Positions 17,926 through 26,875 of a stretch of 64,000 bases of DNA are shown here, in pieces. The stretch spans positions 124,001 to 188,000 of the forward strand of contig CABVRX010000003.1 in NCBI GenBank assembly GCA_902500825.1, written 5' to 3'. Positions within the stretch are counted from its first letter, which is position 1. Every line of letters begins with the position of its first letter. A program made the translations under genes and the position numbers. This DNA comes from an uncultured Nitrospira sp. Lineage in GTDB: Bacteria > Nitrospirota > Nitrospiria > Nitrospirales > Nitrospiraceae. The notes below the pieces were generated by a model that saw nothing but the letters and a program-made list of their open reading frames with translations, had not been told where the DNA came from and did no database searches.

Positions 17926-18873
17926 ATGGCCAAGCTTCGTACCGGTGTCATCGGGGTCGGACATCTCGGGCAACATCACGCGAGACTGTATGCCTCGTTG
18001 CCGGACGCGACGTTAGTCGGCGTGGTCGATCACGATCATGAACGAGCTTCTCTCATCGGCCGTCAATATGGTGCCCGAGCGTTTGACGATCTGCCGGACC
18101 TTTTAAAACACGTCGATGTCGTGAGTGTTGCCGTCCCCACATCCGCTCATTATTCGGCTACCAAAGCCTGTCTCGAAGCCGGGAAACATGTTCTGGTGGA
18201 AAAGCCGATCGCCGTACTGCCGATCGAGGCTCGGGAGCTGGTGGAGTTGGCCAAAATAAATAGATGCACGCTACAAGTAGGGCATAGTGAACGGTTCAAC
18301 CCAATCATGCAGACGATGCGGCCGCACATTCGCCGGCCGGTGTTGTTCGAGGGGCAGCGGATGGGGGTCTACAGCGAGCGCGGCACAGACGTTGATGTCG
18401 TCCTGGATTTGATGATTCATGATTTGGATTTGGTGTTGTCCTGCAATCCAGGCCCGGTGGAAGAAGTACGAGCAGCCGGCCTGTCGGTGCGTTCTTCTTC
18501 AAGCGATGTCGCCAATGCATATATCCAATTTGAGAGCGGGTGTGTCGCCAGCTTGATCGCAAGTCGAGTTTCCTTGAAGGCGATGCGGCATATGCGTCTG
18601 TTTCAAGCGGATGGATACGTATCCATAGATTTCCAATCTCGCCGGGGAGTGATCGGCCGCCGATCGGTTGAGCCGGGCCTGAAGCCGATGGTGGCGGTTG
18701 AAGAGTTTCAGGCCGGCGATGATGAACCACTGAGATTACAGTTGGAGTCGTTCCTACAGGCCATTCGTGCGCAATCGTGCCCGGTCGTGTCGGGCGAAAA
18801 TGGGACGGCTGCCCTAGAGGTGGCGCATCGCGTGCTGTCCGCCATCAACGCGTTCGGACAGCGTAATGCCTGA
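17926..18873 (+). CDS. Gfo/Idh/MocA-family oxidoreductase (GnnA-like context)
   Basis: This 315-residue NAD(P)-dependent sugar oxidoreductase has an N-terminal Rossmann motif (GVIGVGHLGQHHARLY, about residues 6-21), the EKP dinucleotide-binding signature (HVLVEKPIAV) and a C-terminal alpha/beta substrate domain. ATG 17926 gives a normal family N-terminus although the frame is open further upstream. Location between lpxI and lpxB recalls GnnA, which with the aminotransferase GnnB makes UDP-GlcNAc3N for amide-linked lipid A. No GnnB is visible nearby, so GnnA function is a hypothesis only. Confidence 0.85.
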   Translation: MAKLRTGVIGVGHLGQHHARLYASLPDATLVGVVDHDHERASLIGRQYGARAFDDLPDLLKHVDVVSVAVPTSAHYSATKACLEAGKHVLVEKPIAVLPIEARELVELAKINRCTLQVGHSERFNPIMQTMRPHIRRPVLFEGQRMGVYSERGTDVDVVLDLMIHDLDLVLSCNPGPVEEVRAAGLSVRSSSSDVANAYIQFESGCVASLIASRVSLKAMRHMRLFQADGYVSIDFQSRRGVIGRRSVEPGLKPMVAVEEFQAGDDEPLRLQLESFLQAIRAQSCPVVSGENGTAALEVAHRVLSAINAFGQRNA

Positions 18874-18960
18874 GGACATCTTCCGTCGGTTGACCACAGT
18901 GTCACCTCTCGCGGTCTTGCATATCAGGCTGCAGTCATGTTCATCGTCTTGTAGAACATC

Positions 18961-20103
18961 ATGGCCCGTATCCTGATTATTTCCGGTGAGGCCTCCGGCG
19001 ACCTTCACGGAGCCAATCTAGCCAAAGCGCTGAAAGCGCGCGATCCTCAGGTCTCATTAGCAGGCATCGGGGGACGTGCGATGGAGGCGGCCGGAGTGCG
19101 ATTGGTGGAGGAGATGGGGCGATTTGACGTCATCGGCATGGTCGGCCCCTTCGCATTGGTGTCGATCATACGGCGGTTTATCACGATGCGGCGGTTATTT
19201 CGATCACAACAATGGGACACGGTGGTGTTTATCGACCACCCGGGTCTTAATATGCGTTTTGCGTATTTTGCCAAAGCGGCCGGTCTGCGGGTGGTGTACT
19301 ATATTGCGCCACAGATTTGGGCGTGGGCGCCTTGGCGGATCCATTGGGTCAAACAGCGGGTCGATCATGTCTTGGTCATACTTCCTTTTGAGAAGTCTCT
19401 CTACGACGAAGCGGGAATACGGTGTACGTTTGTCGGCCACCCCATATTGGATGCGGTCGCGGGCCGTTATAATCGGAGAGAGCTTCGCAGCGGATTCGGT
19501 TTCTCCGATGATGAGCGAGTGATCGCCCTGTTGCCGGGTAGCCGGGCTCATGAAGTGGAGGTTCTGTTGCCGATCCTCCTCGAAGCAGTAGAGAAATTGG
19601 CGCGCCGCGAACCCAAAACGAAGTTTATCCTGGCGCAAGCCTCCACCATACACGATAATCTGTTGCAGCCTCTTCTGGAGCGCAGTCCGGTTCCTATCGC
19701 ACTGGTGAAGGAGCAGGCCGCCGAAGCGATGGCCTTGTCGGATCTTGTGCTGGTGGCTTCGGGTACGGCTACGCTGCAAGCGGCCGTAGTCGGAACTCCG
19801 ATGGTATTGTTCTATCGAACCACGCCGCTGACCTTTTGGGTTGCGAATGTTGTGTTACGATTCGTGATTCGAGTCAAATGGATCGGGCTGGTCAATCTGG
19901 TGGCCGGCCGGACTGTCGTGCCGGAGTTGATCCAATCCGCTGCGACGGGGCAGCGATTGTATGAAGAAGCTCTCCGGATCTTGGAAGATCGATCGACATA
20001 CGATGAGATGAAGCGAGACTTGGCACAGGTCCGGGACGCCTTGGGTGAACCTGGTGCGTCAGCCCGAGCTGCAGAGGTGGTATTGGCGACATGTCAGGCT
20101 TAG
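18961..20103 (+). CDS. lpxB: Lipid-A-disaccharide synthase LpxB
   Basis: LpxB (GT19) condenses UDP-2,3-diacylglucosamine with lipid X to form the lipid A disaccharide at the inner membrane. The 380-residue protein shows the family N-terminus ILIISGEASGDLHGANLAKA, the segment VVFIDHPGLNMRFA, IAPQIWAWAPWR, FVGHPILD, LLPGSRAHEVE and the donor-binding ASGTATLQAAVVGTPMVLFY. Its 3' end overlaps msbA by 13 bp, suggesting co-translation. It receives the product of LpxI encoded two genes upstream. Confidence 0.97.
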   Translation: MARILIISGEASGDLHGANLAKALKARDPQVSLAGIGGRAMEAAGVRLVEEMGRFDVIGMVGPFALVSIIRRFITMRRLFRSQQWDTVVFIDHPGLNMRFAYFAKAAGLRVVYYIAPQIWAWAPWRIHWVKQRVDHVLVILPFEKSLYDEAGIRCTFVGHPILDAVAGRYNRRELRSGFGFSDDERVIALLPGSRAHEVEVLLPILLEAVEKLARREPKTKFILAQASTIHDNLLQPLLERSPVPIALVKEQAAEAMALSDLVLVASGTATLQAAVVGTPMVLFYRTTPLTFWVANVVLRFVIRVKWIGLVNLVAGRTVVPELIQSAATGQRLYEEALRILEDRSTYDEMKRDLAQVRDALGEPGASARAAEVVLATCQA

Positions 20104-21836
20104 AGCGATTCAAGCGGCTGATGGGGTATGTGAAGCCGTATCGTATACGGTTTCTGGCCGCCTTTGCCTGCTCAGGTCTGGTGGCACTGCTCAGCGGAGC
20201 CTATGCCTGGCTCGCGCGCCCGGTGTTGGACGATATCTTCATCCAGAAAGACGAACGGATGTTGTTGGTGTTGCCGTTGGCGCTCTTAGGGGTTGCAACG
20301 CTCAAGGCGGTGTTCAGCTACGGCGTGGGATATTTGATGGCCTATGTCGGCAATGGAGTCGTGGCGGACATCCGACAGCAATTGTTCCAGCAGCTGATGC
20401 GGATGTCCATCGGATTTCATGACACCAATACATCGGGACGCTTGGTCTCGCGGGTCGTGAACGATGTGGGGATGATGGCCAATGCCGCATCGAGCGTCGT
20501 CAAAGATATTTTTCAGAACGGTCTCACCTTTCTGGCGATGGTCGGCGTCATCCTCTACCAGAATTGGAGATTAGCGGCGATTTCTCTGGTTGTGATCCCG
20601 CTTTCGGCGCTGACGATGGTACGGGTGGGAAAACGGTTGAAGCGATTGGCGACCAGTGGGCAGGAACAAATGGGGGACATGGCCTCAACGCTCCAAGAAA
20701 CGTTCGCGGGCATCCGAGTCGTGAAAGCATTCGGGCGGGAGGAGGCGGAGGCTGAACGATTCAAGGAACGAAACCAGACCTTTCTTTCGACCACGTTGAA
20801 GTCCAATCAAGTCTGGTCGCTCGGCCATTCGCACATGGAGATCATCGGAGTGATCGGCGTCTCGACCATTATTTGGTATGGCGGTTACCTGGTCATTCAT
20901 GAGGCAATGACCCCCGGCGCCTTTTTCTCGTTCATGGCGGCGATGTTTATGGCCTATACTCCGATCAAAAAATTATCAGGCGCCAACAATTTGATTCAAC
21001 AGGCGCTGGCGGCGGCCGAGCGGGTCTTCGACGTGTTGGACTTGGAAACCGAACAGTCTCAGAATCGTGGTACGGTCCGGTTGGTAGGAATCAATCGGGC
21101 GATTGAATTCCAAGGTGTCTCGTTGCGGTATGAGAATCAGACGGCCCCGGCTCTGACCGATGTCGATTTCACGATTAAGCCCGGCGAAGTGGTTGCGCTC
21201 GTCGGAAGCAGCGGAAGCGGAAAGACCACATTGGTCAGTTTACTGCCGCGCTTCTATGAACCGACGATGGGTGGCATTTATATAGACGGCATCCCCTTGA
21301 CCTCATACGAGTTACAATCGCTGCGGGCCCATATCGGAATCGTTTCGCAAGAGATCGTCTTGTTCGATGATACTGTCCGAAGCAACATCGCGTTCGGAAG
21401 GGCCGGTGCCGTCCAGGCCGATGTTGAGCAGGCGGCAAAATTGGCTTATGCCCATGACTTTATTCTCCGCCTGCCGGAAGGATACGAAACGGTCATCGGG
21501 GAGCGCGGCCTCAAGCTGTCGGGCGGCGAGCGGCAGCGCCTGGCGATCGCCAGGGCTATTCTTCGCGATCCTCCGCTTCTGATCCTCGATGAAGCGACCT
21601 CGGCGCTCGACACCGAGTCTGAACGGATCGTACAGCTGGCCTTGGGCAATTTGATGAAGAATCGAACGACCCTGGTGATTGCGCATCGGCTCTCGACCAT
21701 TCAAAACGCGGATCGAATCGTCGTCTTGGATCGAGGGACTATTGTTGAAATAGGCTCTCATGACGAACTGCTTCGTCTGGGAGGCGTCTATCACCGCCTG
21801 CATGCCCTACAATTTCAGGATGTGACCAGTGTGTGA
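20091..21836 (+). CDS. msbA: Lipid A flippase, ABC transporter MsbA
   Basis: MsbA flips lipid A-core across the inner membrane using ATP. The 581 residues comprise a six-span transmembrane half (about residues 15-310) fused to a nucleotide-binding domain with Walker A GSSGSGKTT, signature LSGGERQRLAIARA, Walker B LLILDEATSALD and the H-loop IAHRLSTIQNADRI. Start ATG 20091 lies inside lpxB. Position between lpxB and the Kdo/heptose genes supports MsbA over other half-transporters, though the substrate cannot be read directly. Confidence 0.92.
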   Translation: MSGLERFKRLMGYVKPYRIRFLAAFACSGLVALLSGAYAWLARPVLDDIFIQKDERMLLVLPLALLGVATLKAVFSYGVGYLMAYVGNGVVADIRQQLFQQLMRMSIGFHDTNTSGRLVSRVVNDVGMMANAASSVVKDIFQNGLTFLAMVGVILYQNWRLAAISLVVIPLSALTMVRVGKRLKRLATSGQEQMGDMASTLQETFAGIRVVKAFGREEAEAERFKERNQTFLSTTLKSNQVWSLGHSHMEIIGVIGVSTIIWYGGYLVIHEAMTPGAFFSFMAAMFMAYTPIKKLSGANNLIQQALAAAERVFDVLDLETEQSQNRGTVRLVGINRAIEFQGVSLRYENQTAPALTDVDFTIKPGEVVALVGSSGSGKTTLVSLLPRFYEPTMGGIYIDGIPLTSYELQSLRAHIGIVSQEIVLFDDTVRSNIAFGRAGAVQADVEQAAKLAYAHDFILRLPEGYETVIGERGLKLSGGERQRLAIARAILRDPPLLILDEATSALDTESERIVQLALGNLMKNRTTLVIAHRLSTIQNADRIVVLDRGTIVEIGSHDELLRLGGVYHRLHALQFQDVTSV

Positions 21837-21845
21837 CGACGTGAG

Positions 21846-21866
21846 GTGCTGAGTGCTGAGTGCTGA
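21846..21866 (+). repeat. Three perfect tandem copies of the heptamer GTGCTGA at a start codon
   Basis: The 7-bp unit occurs at 21846, 21853 and 21860. Each copy carries a GTG, and only the middle one is in frame with the acyltransferase that follows. A change in copy number would alter which GTG is in frame. Confidence 0.8.
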
Positions 21867-22541
21867 GGGTGGGAAGAGTCTGAAGAAACTCGCCGAACAG
21901 TGGGTGAAATTCTCTCTGTTACCCCCGATTGCAGCTACTGCTATTCGCGGCATCGCACGCTCGATGCGCTATGAGACTCGCGGGCACGAAGCGGTTGATG
22001 CGCTGTATCGAGAAGGACGAAATATTATCGTGGCCTTTTGGCATGCCCAGCAGTTGATGATCCCGTTCGGCTATCGAGGAACAGGCGCCCATGTCTTAAT
22101 CAGCCAGCATGGCGATGGAGAGATTATCGCCCGGATCATCGCCCGGTTCGGCCACGAAGCGGTGCGTGGGTCGAGTACGCGCGGAGGCGCTGGAGCGCTT
22201 CGTGCTCTGATTAAGCTTGGACGGTCAGGTCAGGACGTGGCGGTGACACCAGATGGCCCGAAGGGCCCGCGTCACGTCGCAAAACTCGGAGTGATTCATC
22301 TGGCGAAAGCAACCGGCCTTCCCATCGTGCCGTTGGCCTTTGCCTGTTCAAAAAAAAACTCTTTGCGAGCTGGGATCGCTACATGGTCCCGTACCCGTTT
22401 TCCAAAGGGTTATTTCTCTACGGAAATCCGCTCTGGGTCTCGCGCGAAGCCGATGAAGCCTCGCTTGAGGCGACTCGCCTGGAGCTTGAGACGGTCCTCA
22501 ATCGGCTGACAGATCAGGCGGAACAAGACATTATTCGTTAA
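21853..22541 (+). CDS. Lysophospholipid acyltransferase-like protein (DUF374), apparent -1 frameshift at an A9 run
   Basis: The protein resembles LpxL-like/DUF374 acyltransferases found between msbA and waaA. It shows FWHAQQLMIPFGYRG (about residues 56-70), RGSSTRGGAGALRAL, the TPDGPKGPRHVAKLGVI block and LPIVPLAFACS. Read straight, the frame ends at 22509 with an atypical Arg/Ser-rich tail. Shifting to the -1 frame inside the A9 run at 22350-22358 gives a natural family C-terminus (KLFASWDRYMVPYPFSKGLF and on) ending in TAA at 22539-22541. Either one A is missing or the ribosome/polymerase slips there. The start lies in a GTGCTGA tandem repeat. Confidence 0.8.
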
Positions 22542-22602
22542 CCCCGAGCGGTACGGCCAATCTCCGTTTGACGCGTGATGAGTGGCGGTCAGTGGTGTTT
22601 CC

Positions 22603-23940
22603 ATGTGGAAGCTTCTCTATAACATCGGCCTGCTTCTCGCGACTCCTGTGATCGTGGGCGTCCTTCTGGCCAAGCCACGTTGTAGACCGGGATTTTTCCA
22701 GCGGATGGGTTGGCAGGACTATTCCCCGAACGGTGGTGGGTCGTATCAGCCGCTTATTTGGGTACATGCGGTGTCGCTTGGTGAAGTGGTGGCGGCAGCG
22801 CCGCTCGTTAAGGCGCTGCACAAGCGCCATCCGGAGTTTCGCTATATCGTGACGACGGTAACCGAGACCGGCCGTGAGGCGGTCGAACAACGCTTAAGGG
22901 GTATTGCCGAACATCGATACGCTCCGCTCGATTTTTCCTGGGCCGTGGCCGGTATGGTTCGGCGCCTGCGTCCAACACTCTATGTGTTCGTCGAGACCGA
23001 ACTATGGCCGAACTTACTGTGGACGTTACGAAAGCAGGATGTGCCCTCTGTATTGGTGAATGGACGGTTGTCTTCCCGGTCGTTTCACCGTCAGGACGTG
23101 CCCGTGATCCGGTCCTTCTATCGCTCCGTGCTTCAGACACTGACTCTCGGTCTGATGCAATCCGATCGGGATAGAGATCGTCTTGTTGCGTTGGGGGCCG
23201 ATCCGACGCGGGTTCATGTGACCGGCAATATCAAGTTCGATCAACCGCTTCCGGATGTTCGAGCGGATGAGTCGCTTCGACAAAGCTTCGGGCTTGATGA
23301 GCATGAACAGTTGATTCTCGCCGGCAGTACACATCCCGGAGAGGAGGAACAGTTGGTCTCGGCTTACCGGCAGATCGTGAAGACCTATCCCTCAGCGGTC
23401 TTGATGTTGGCACCTCGCCATATCGAGCGGACGGACCGAGTCGAATCGACGCTTCGAGAAACGGGAGTTGTCGTACAACGGAGAAGTCGGATTCTGGAGA
23501 AGCAAACCGGCCCACGCGTGATCATTTTGGATACCAGGGGAGAGTTGTCCCGCGCATATCGAGAAGCTGTCGCGGCATTCGTCGGCGGAACTCTGGTTCC
23601 CGTGGGTGGGCACAATTTGTTGGAACCGGCTGTGTGGGGCATACCGGTCATGTTTGGGCCACATACAGACCATTGCGCTGAGGTCGCGACGCTCTTGTCC
23701 CAGGCCGGAGGAGGTCGACGAGTAGCGGGAGTGGAGGATCTCGTCGCCTCGCTTGAAGAATGGCTGGGTCAGCCTGAAATTCGATATCAGGTAGGGCAGG
23801 CTGCAAGACAGGCGGTATTGGACAATCAAGGCGCGCTCACACGGAGTCTGGAGCTTATTGAAACGTGTTTCCGCGCGGCTCCTTCGTATTCCGCCCCTTG
23901 TGTGGAGCCAGGGACGGGACCTCTTATGGCCAAACGCTGA
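22603..23940 (+). CDS. waaA: 3-deoxy-D-manno-octulosonic acid (Kdo) transferase
   Basis: WaaA (KdtA, GT30) transfers Kdo from CMP-Kdo to lipid IVA at the cytoplasmic face of the inner membrane. The 445-residue product starts with a membrane-anchoring helix (MWKLLYNIGLLLATPVIVGV), then WVHAVSLGEVVAAAPLV, TETGREAVEQ, PLDFSWAV, FVETELWPNLL, GSTHPGEEEQL, and the donor-site region FVGGTLVPVGGHNLLEPA. ATG 22603 fits the family N-terminus; GTG 22582 is possible. lpxK follows directly, as in many genomes. Confidence 0.96.
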   Translation: MWKLLYNIGLLLATPVIVGVLLAKPRCRPGFFQRMGWQDYSPNGGGSYQPLIWVHAVSLGEVVAAAPLVKALHKRHPEFRYIVTTVTETGREAVEQRLRGIAEHRYAPLDFSWAVAGMVRRLRPTLYVFVETELWPNLLWTLRKQDVPSVLVNGRLSSRSFHRQDVPVIRSFYRSVLQTLTLGLMQSDRDRDRLVALGADPTRVHVTGNIKFDQPLPDVRADESLRQSFGLDEHEQLILAGSTHPGEEEQLVSAYRQIVKTYPSAVLMLAPRHIERTDRVESTLRETGVVVQRRSRILEKQTGPRVIILDTRGELSRAYREAVAAFVGGTLVPVGGHNLLEPAVWGIPVMFGPHTDHCAEVATLLSQAGGGRRVAGVEDLVASLEEWLGQPEIRYQVGQAARQAVLDNQGALTRSLELIETCFRAAPSYSAPCVEPGTGPLMAKR

Positions 23941-23941
23941 T

Positions 23942-25033
23942 ATGGCATTCTTGCATCCTGGACAACCGGTCCGTAAAGGACTTGGGTGGGTTGCTGGGTT
24001 GTACGGACTCATCATCCGATTTCGGCTGTGGTGCTATCGGAAAGGTTGGCTGACTACGACACGGCTGTCCTGTCGTGTCGTGAGTGTGGGCAATCTGACG
24101 GTCGGAGGGACAGGCAAAACCCCCATCGTCATTTTCCTGACGGAGTGGTTGTTGGCCAAAGGACAGAGGGTCGCGATCTTGAGCCGGGGGTACAAACGGG
24201 CAAGCAAGGCACCTCGTCTGCTCGTGTCCGATGGGTCGAGAATTTTGGTTGGCCCGCTGGAAGCGGGAGACGAGCCGTTTCTCATGGCGCAGCGTTGCCC
24301 ACAGGCGATTGTCGCGGTCGGAGCCGATCGAGTTGCGCTAGGGCAATGGGTCTTGGAGCAGCATCCGATCGACTGCATCGTGTTAGACGATGGTTTTCAA
24401 CATCGGTCGCTTCATCGCGATGTCGATCTGGTGCTGCTGGATGCTACCGATGCCACAGGACTTGACGCGCTGCTTCCGGCCGGAAGATTACGGGAACCCT
24501 TGACCGAGCTGTGTCGAGCGAATGCGGTCATGATTACGCGTGCCGATTCTCGTCAGGATGTGGACGCGATTCGTAGTCGATTGAAAACGATTTCTTGCTC
24601 ATCCGGCGACGCCGTTGAAGTTGTGTTTCGACCGGAGAGCGTCATCGCAATCGTTTCGGGTGAGCGGCAACCGGTTGAATGGTGCCGAGGAAAAAAAGCT
24701 TGGTTGGTCAGCGGTATCGGGAATAGCCGATCGTTCCGTCGATCAGCCGAATCTATGGGGGGTGAGATCCTGGGTGAGGCCGCATTTGAAGACCATCACA
24801 GCTATCGCCATGACGATATCGAGAAGATTCGCGCTAATCTACAGGCTACTGGTTGCGAGATCATTCTGACGACAGAGAAGGACGGAGGGAAATTGCGTCC
24901 ATTGCTCATGCCAAGCGACTCCTGGTGGATGCTTCGCCTTGGGACGGAAATCGTGCGCGGGAAAGAGCGGCTGTACAGATTGATCGATCGGTCGCTCATC
25001 GATGAAACAGTACCGGTGGAGCCTCGTGCGTAG
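23942..25033 (+). CDS. lpxK: Tetraacyldisaccharide 4'-kinase LpxK
   Basis: LpxK phosphorylates the 4' position of the lipid A disaccharide to give lipid IVA. The 363-residue protein has the N-terminal hydrophobic/amphipathic helix (GLYGLIIRFRLWCYRKGWL), the P-loop GNLTVGGTGKTP (about residues 51-62), ILSRGYKR, AGDEPFLMA, the ILDDGFQHR-like motif CIVLDDGFQHRSLHRDVDLV, and the C-terminal DHHSYRHDDIE and TTEKDGGKL stretches. ATG 23942 begins two bases after the waaA stop. The end overlaps the waaF-gmhB fusion. Confidence 0.95.
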   Translation: MAFLHPGQPVRKGLGWVAGLYGLIIRFRLWCYRKGWLTTTRLSCRVVSVGNLTVGGTGKTPIVIFLTEWLLAKGQRVAILSRGYKRASKAPRLLVSDGSRILVGPLEAGDEPFLMAQRCPQAIVAVGADRVALGQWVLEQHPIDCIVLDDGFQHRSLHRDVDLVLLDATDATGLDALLPAGRLREPLTELCRANAVMITRADSRQDVDAIRSRLKTISCSSGDAVEVVFRPESVIAIVSGERQPVEWCRGKKAWLVSGIGNSRSFRRSAESMGGEILGEAAFEDHHSYRHDDIEKIRANLQATGCEIILTTEKDGGKLRPLLMPSDSWWMLRLGTEIVRGKERLYRLIDRSLIDETVPVEPRA

Positions 25034-26747
25034 GAATCTGCCCCGCAAAATTCTGGTGCGAGCGCCGAATTGGATCGGCGATGCCGTCATGTGTGAGCCG
25101 GCCGTCCGGGGGCTGCGGTCTCTGTTCCCTGAGGCGGAGGTGACGATGCTCGCCAAACCTGCCGTCGCGGAGCTCTTCATCGCTCGCCCGGAGCTTAACG
25201 CTGTGCTGGTGTACGATGACAAGAGGGTTCATGCGGGAATTTCAGGAAAATGGTCGCTTGCCGGTACATTGCAAGGCCACCGCTTTGATTTGGCGGTGTT
25301 GTTTCAGAACGCGTTCGAAGCCGCATTTCTTGCGTGGCTCGCCGGCATTCCACGGCGATATGGGTATGCCACGGATGGAAGGGTCTTGTTTCTGACCGAA
25401 CCGGTCGCTGTTCCCAACGGTTCTGTGGCGATGCATCAGGTTGCGTACTATTGGAACTTGTTGAGACCATTGGGATTGGCCGGCGTAGCCCCTCTCCCCA
25501 CGCTGCTTGTTTCTGCAGAGGAGGATCGAAGGGTCGATGTGCGGCTTGCTTCCGCCGGTATTGATTCGTCGGATCTCATTATTGGGATCAATCCCGGATC
25601 GACTTACGGCAGCGCCAAACGTTGGTTGCCCGACAGATTTGCCGAGGTCGCGAAACGACTTGTGCGGCGATTGGAACAGGCTGAGAGCGCGCATGGCGCA
25701 GTGGTCATTCTTGGAGCGAAGGGAGAGGAATCGCTGGGGCAGGCCATTGCGGCTCAGCTTGGCGGACGATCGGTTGTCTTATCCGGCGCGACGACTATTC
25801 GTGAGCTCATGGCGGTGGTGAAACGTTGTCGCGTGCTGATTACGAACGATACTGGACCGATGCATATTGCCGCGGCTTTCGGTGTGCCGGTCGTTGCGGT
25901 GTTCGGTCCTACGGACTGGCGCACCACTGCGCCCTACGGACAAGAACGCTCGGCTGTGCGGGAAGCCGTAGATTGTGCGCCGTGTCTCCTTAGGGAATGC
26001 CCGATCGATCACCGTTGCATGACTCGCATTTCCGTTGACCGGGTGTATGACGCGGCAGTGCAACAGATTGCGGGTGTATCGAGTCTTTCTGGTCGATCCG
26101 GCGCTGCGGATCAGCCGGAACAGACCGCCCGAACAGACCACACGAACATTCTTTCCGGCTATACCATCTTTCTTGATCGAGATGGAACGCTCAATCCCGA
26201 TCCCGGCTACATCAACTCTCCCGATCAGTTTGAACTGTTTCCCGACGTGCCTGAGGCGCTCGCCAGGCTGAAGCGGGCCGGTGCTCGTTTGATCGTCGTC
26301 ACCAATCAATCAGGGCTCGCGCGAGGATTCTTGACGCGCGATGACCTCAATGCCGTGCACATGAAACTTAGGCGTCTCCTCGATGGTGTCGGTGGGTCAC
26401 TCGACGGGATCTATTTTTGTCCTCACCATCCTGACGACGGCTGCGACTGTCGAAAACCGAACCGTGGGATGATCGACCAGGCGGTGCGGGAATGGGGGGT
26501 GAATCTTGACCGATCCTATCTGATCGGCGATCACATCCGCGATATCGAGTTGGCGAAGCGGATTGGTGCGCGAAGTGTCTTGGTGACGACGGGGGTCATT
26601 TCGCCTCAGGAAGCAGAAAGTCTGAAAGCCTCGGGGGCGGTCCCAGATTGGATCGCATCCTCCCTGGCGGAGGCTGCCGACTGGCTGTTGTCCGATGTAA
26701 GCAAGTCGTCCGTGCAGCTCCGCGAGCGTCAGGTGTCGCAGCCGTGA
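25026..26747 (+). CDS. waaF-gmhB: Fusion: ADP-heptose:LPS heptosyltransferase II + D,D-heptose 1,7-bisphosphate phosphatase
   Basis: The protein has 573 residues from GTG 25026, which is preceded by GGTGGAG; ATG 25002 also fits. The first ~345 residues are a GT9 heptosyltransferase II: ILVRAPNWIGDAVMCEPA, GINPGSTYGSAKRWLPDRFA, NDTGPMHIAAAFGVPVVAVF and PCLLRECPIDHRCMTRI. From about residue 378 comes a HAD phosphatase of the GmhB family: FLDRDGTLNPDPGYI (catalytic Asp384 and Asp386), VVTNQSGLARG, the Cys/His zinc site YFCPHHPDDGCDCRKP, and LIGDHIRDIELA. GmhB makes heptose-1-phosphate on the way to ADP-heptose, so precursor formation and transfer sit on one chain. The other ADP-heptose genes (gmhA, hldE, hldD) are not in the window. 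Confidence 0.93.
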   Translation: MRRNLPRKILVRAPNWIGDAVMCEPAVRGLRSLFPEAEVTMLAKPAVAELFIARPELNAVLVYDDKRVHAGISGKWSLAGTLQGHRFDLAVLFQNAFEAAFLAWLAGIPRRYGYATDGRVLFLTEPVAVPNGSVAMHQVAYYWNLLRPLGLAGVAPLPTLLVSAEEDRRVDVRLASAGIDSSDLIIGINPGSTYGSAKRWLPDRFAEVAKRLVRRLEQAESAHGAVVILGAKGEESLGQAIAAQLGGRSVVLSGATTIRELMAVVKRCRVLITNDTGPMHIAAAFGVPVVAVFGPTDWRTTAPYGQERSAVREAVDCAPCLLRECPIDHRCMTRISVDRVYDAAVQQIAGVSSLSGRSGAADQPEQTARTDHTNILSGYTIFLDRDGTLNPDPGYINSPDQFELFPDVPEALARLKRAGARLIVVTNQSGLARGFLTRDDLNAVHMKLRRLLDGVGGSLDGIYFCPHHPDDGCDCRKPNRGMIDQAVREWGVNLDRSYLIGDHIRDIELAKRIGARSVLVTTGVISPQEAESLKASGAVPDWIASSLAEAADWLLSDVSKSSVQLRERQVSQP

Positions 26748-26875
26748 ACACGTGATGGAGATGAGGAAACTGGTCCACCCATCTTGTGTCGGATCGAGCG
26801 CCGGCGTAAGTTGTGTCGGTAGAGTGCGACGCGCAAAGGGGCGGCTGTGTTGCTCAAGAAGAGAGGAAGACGGCA

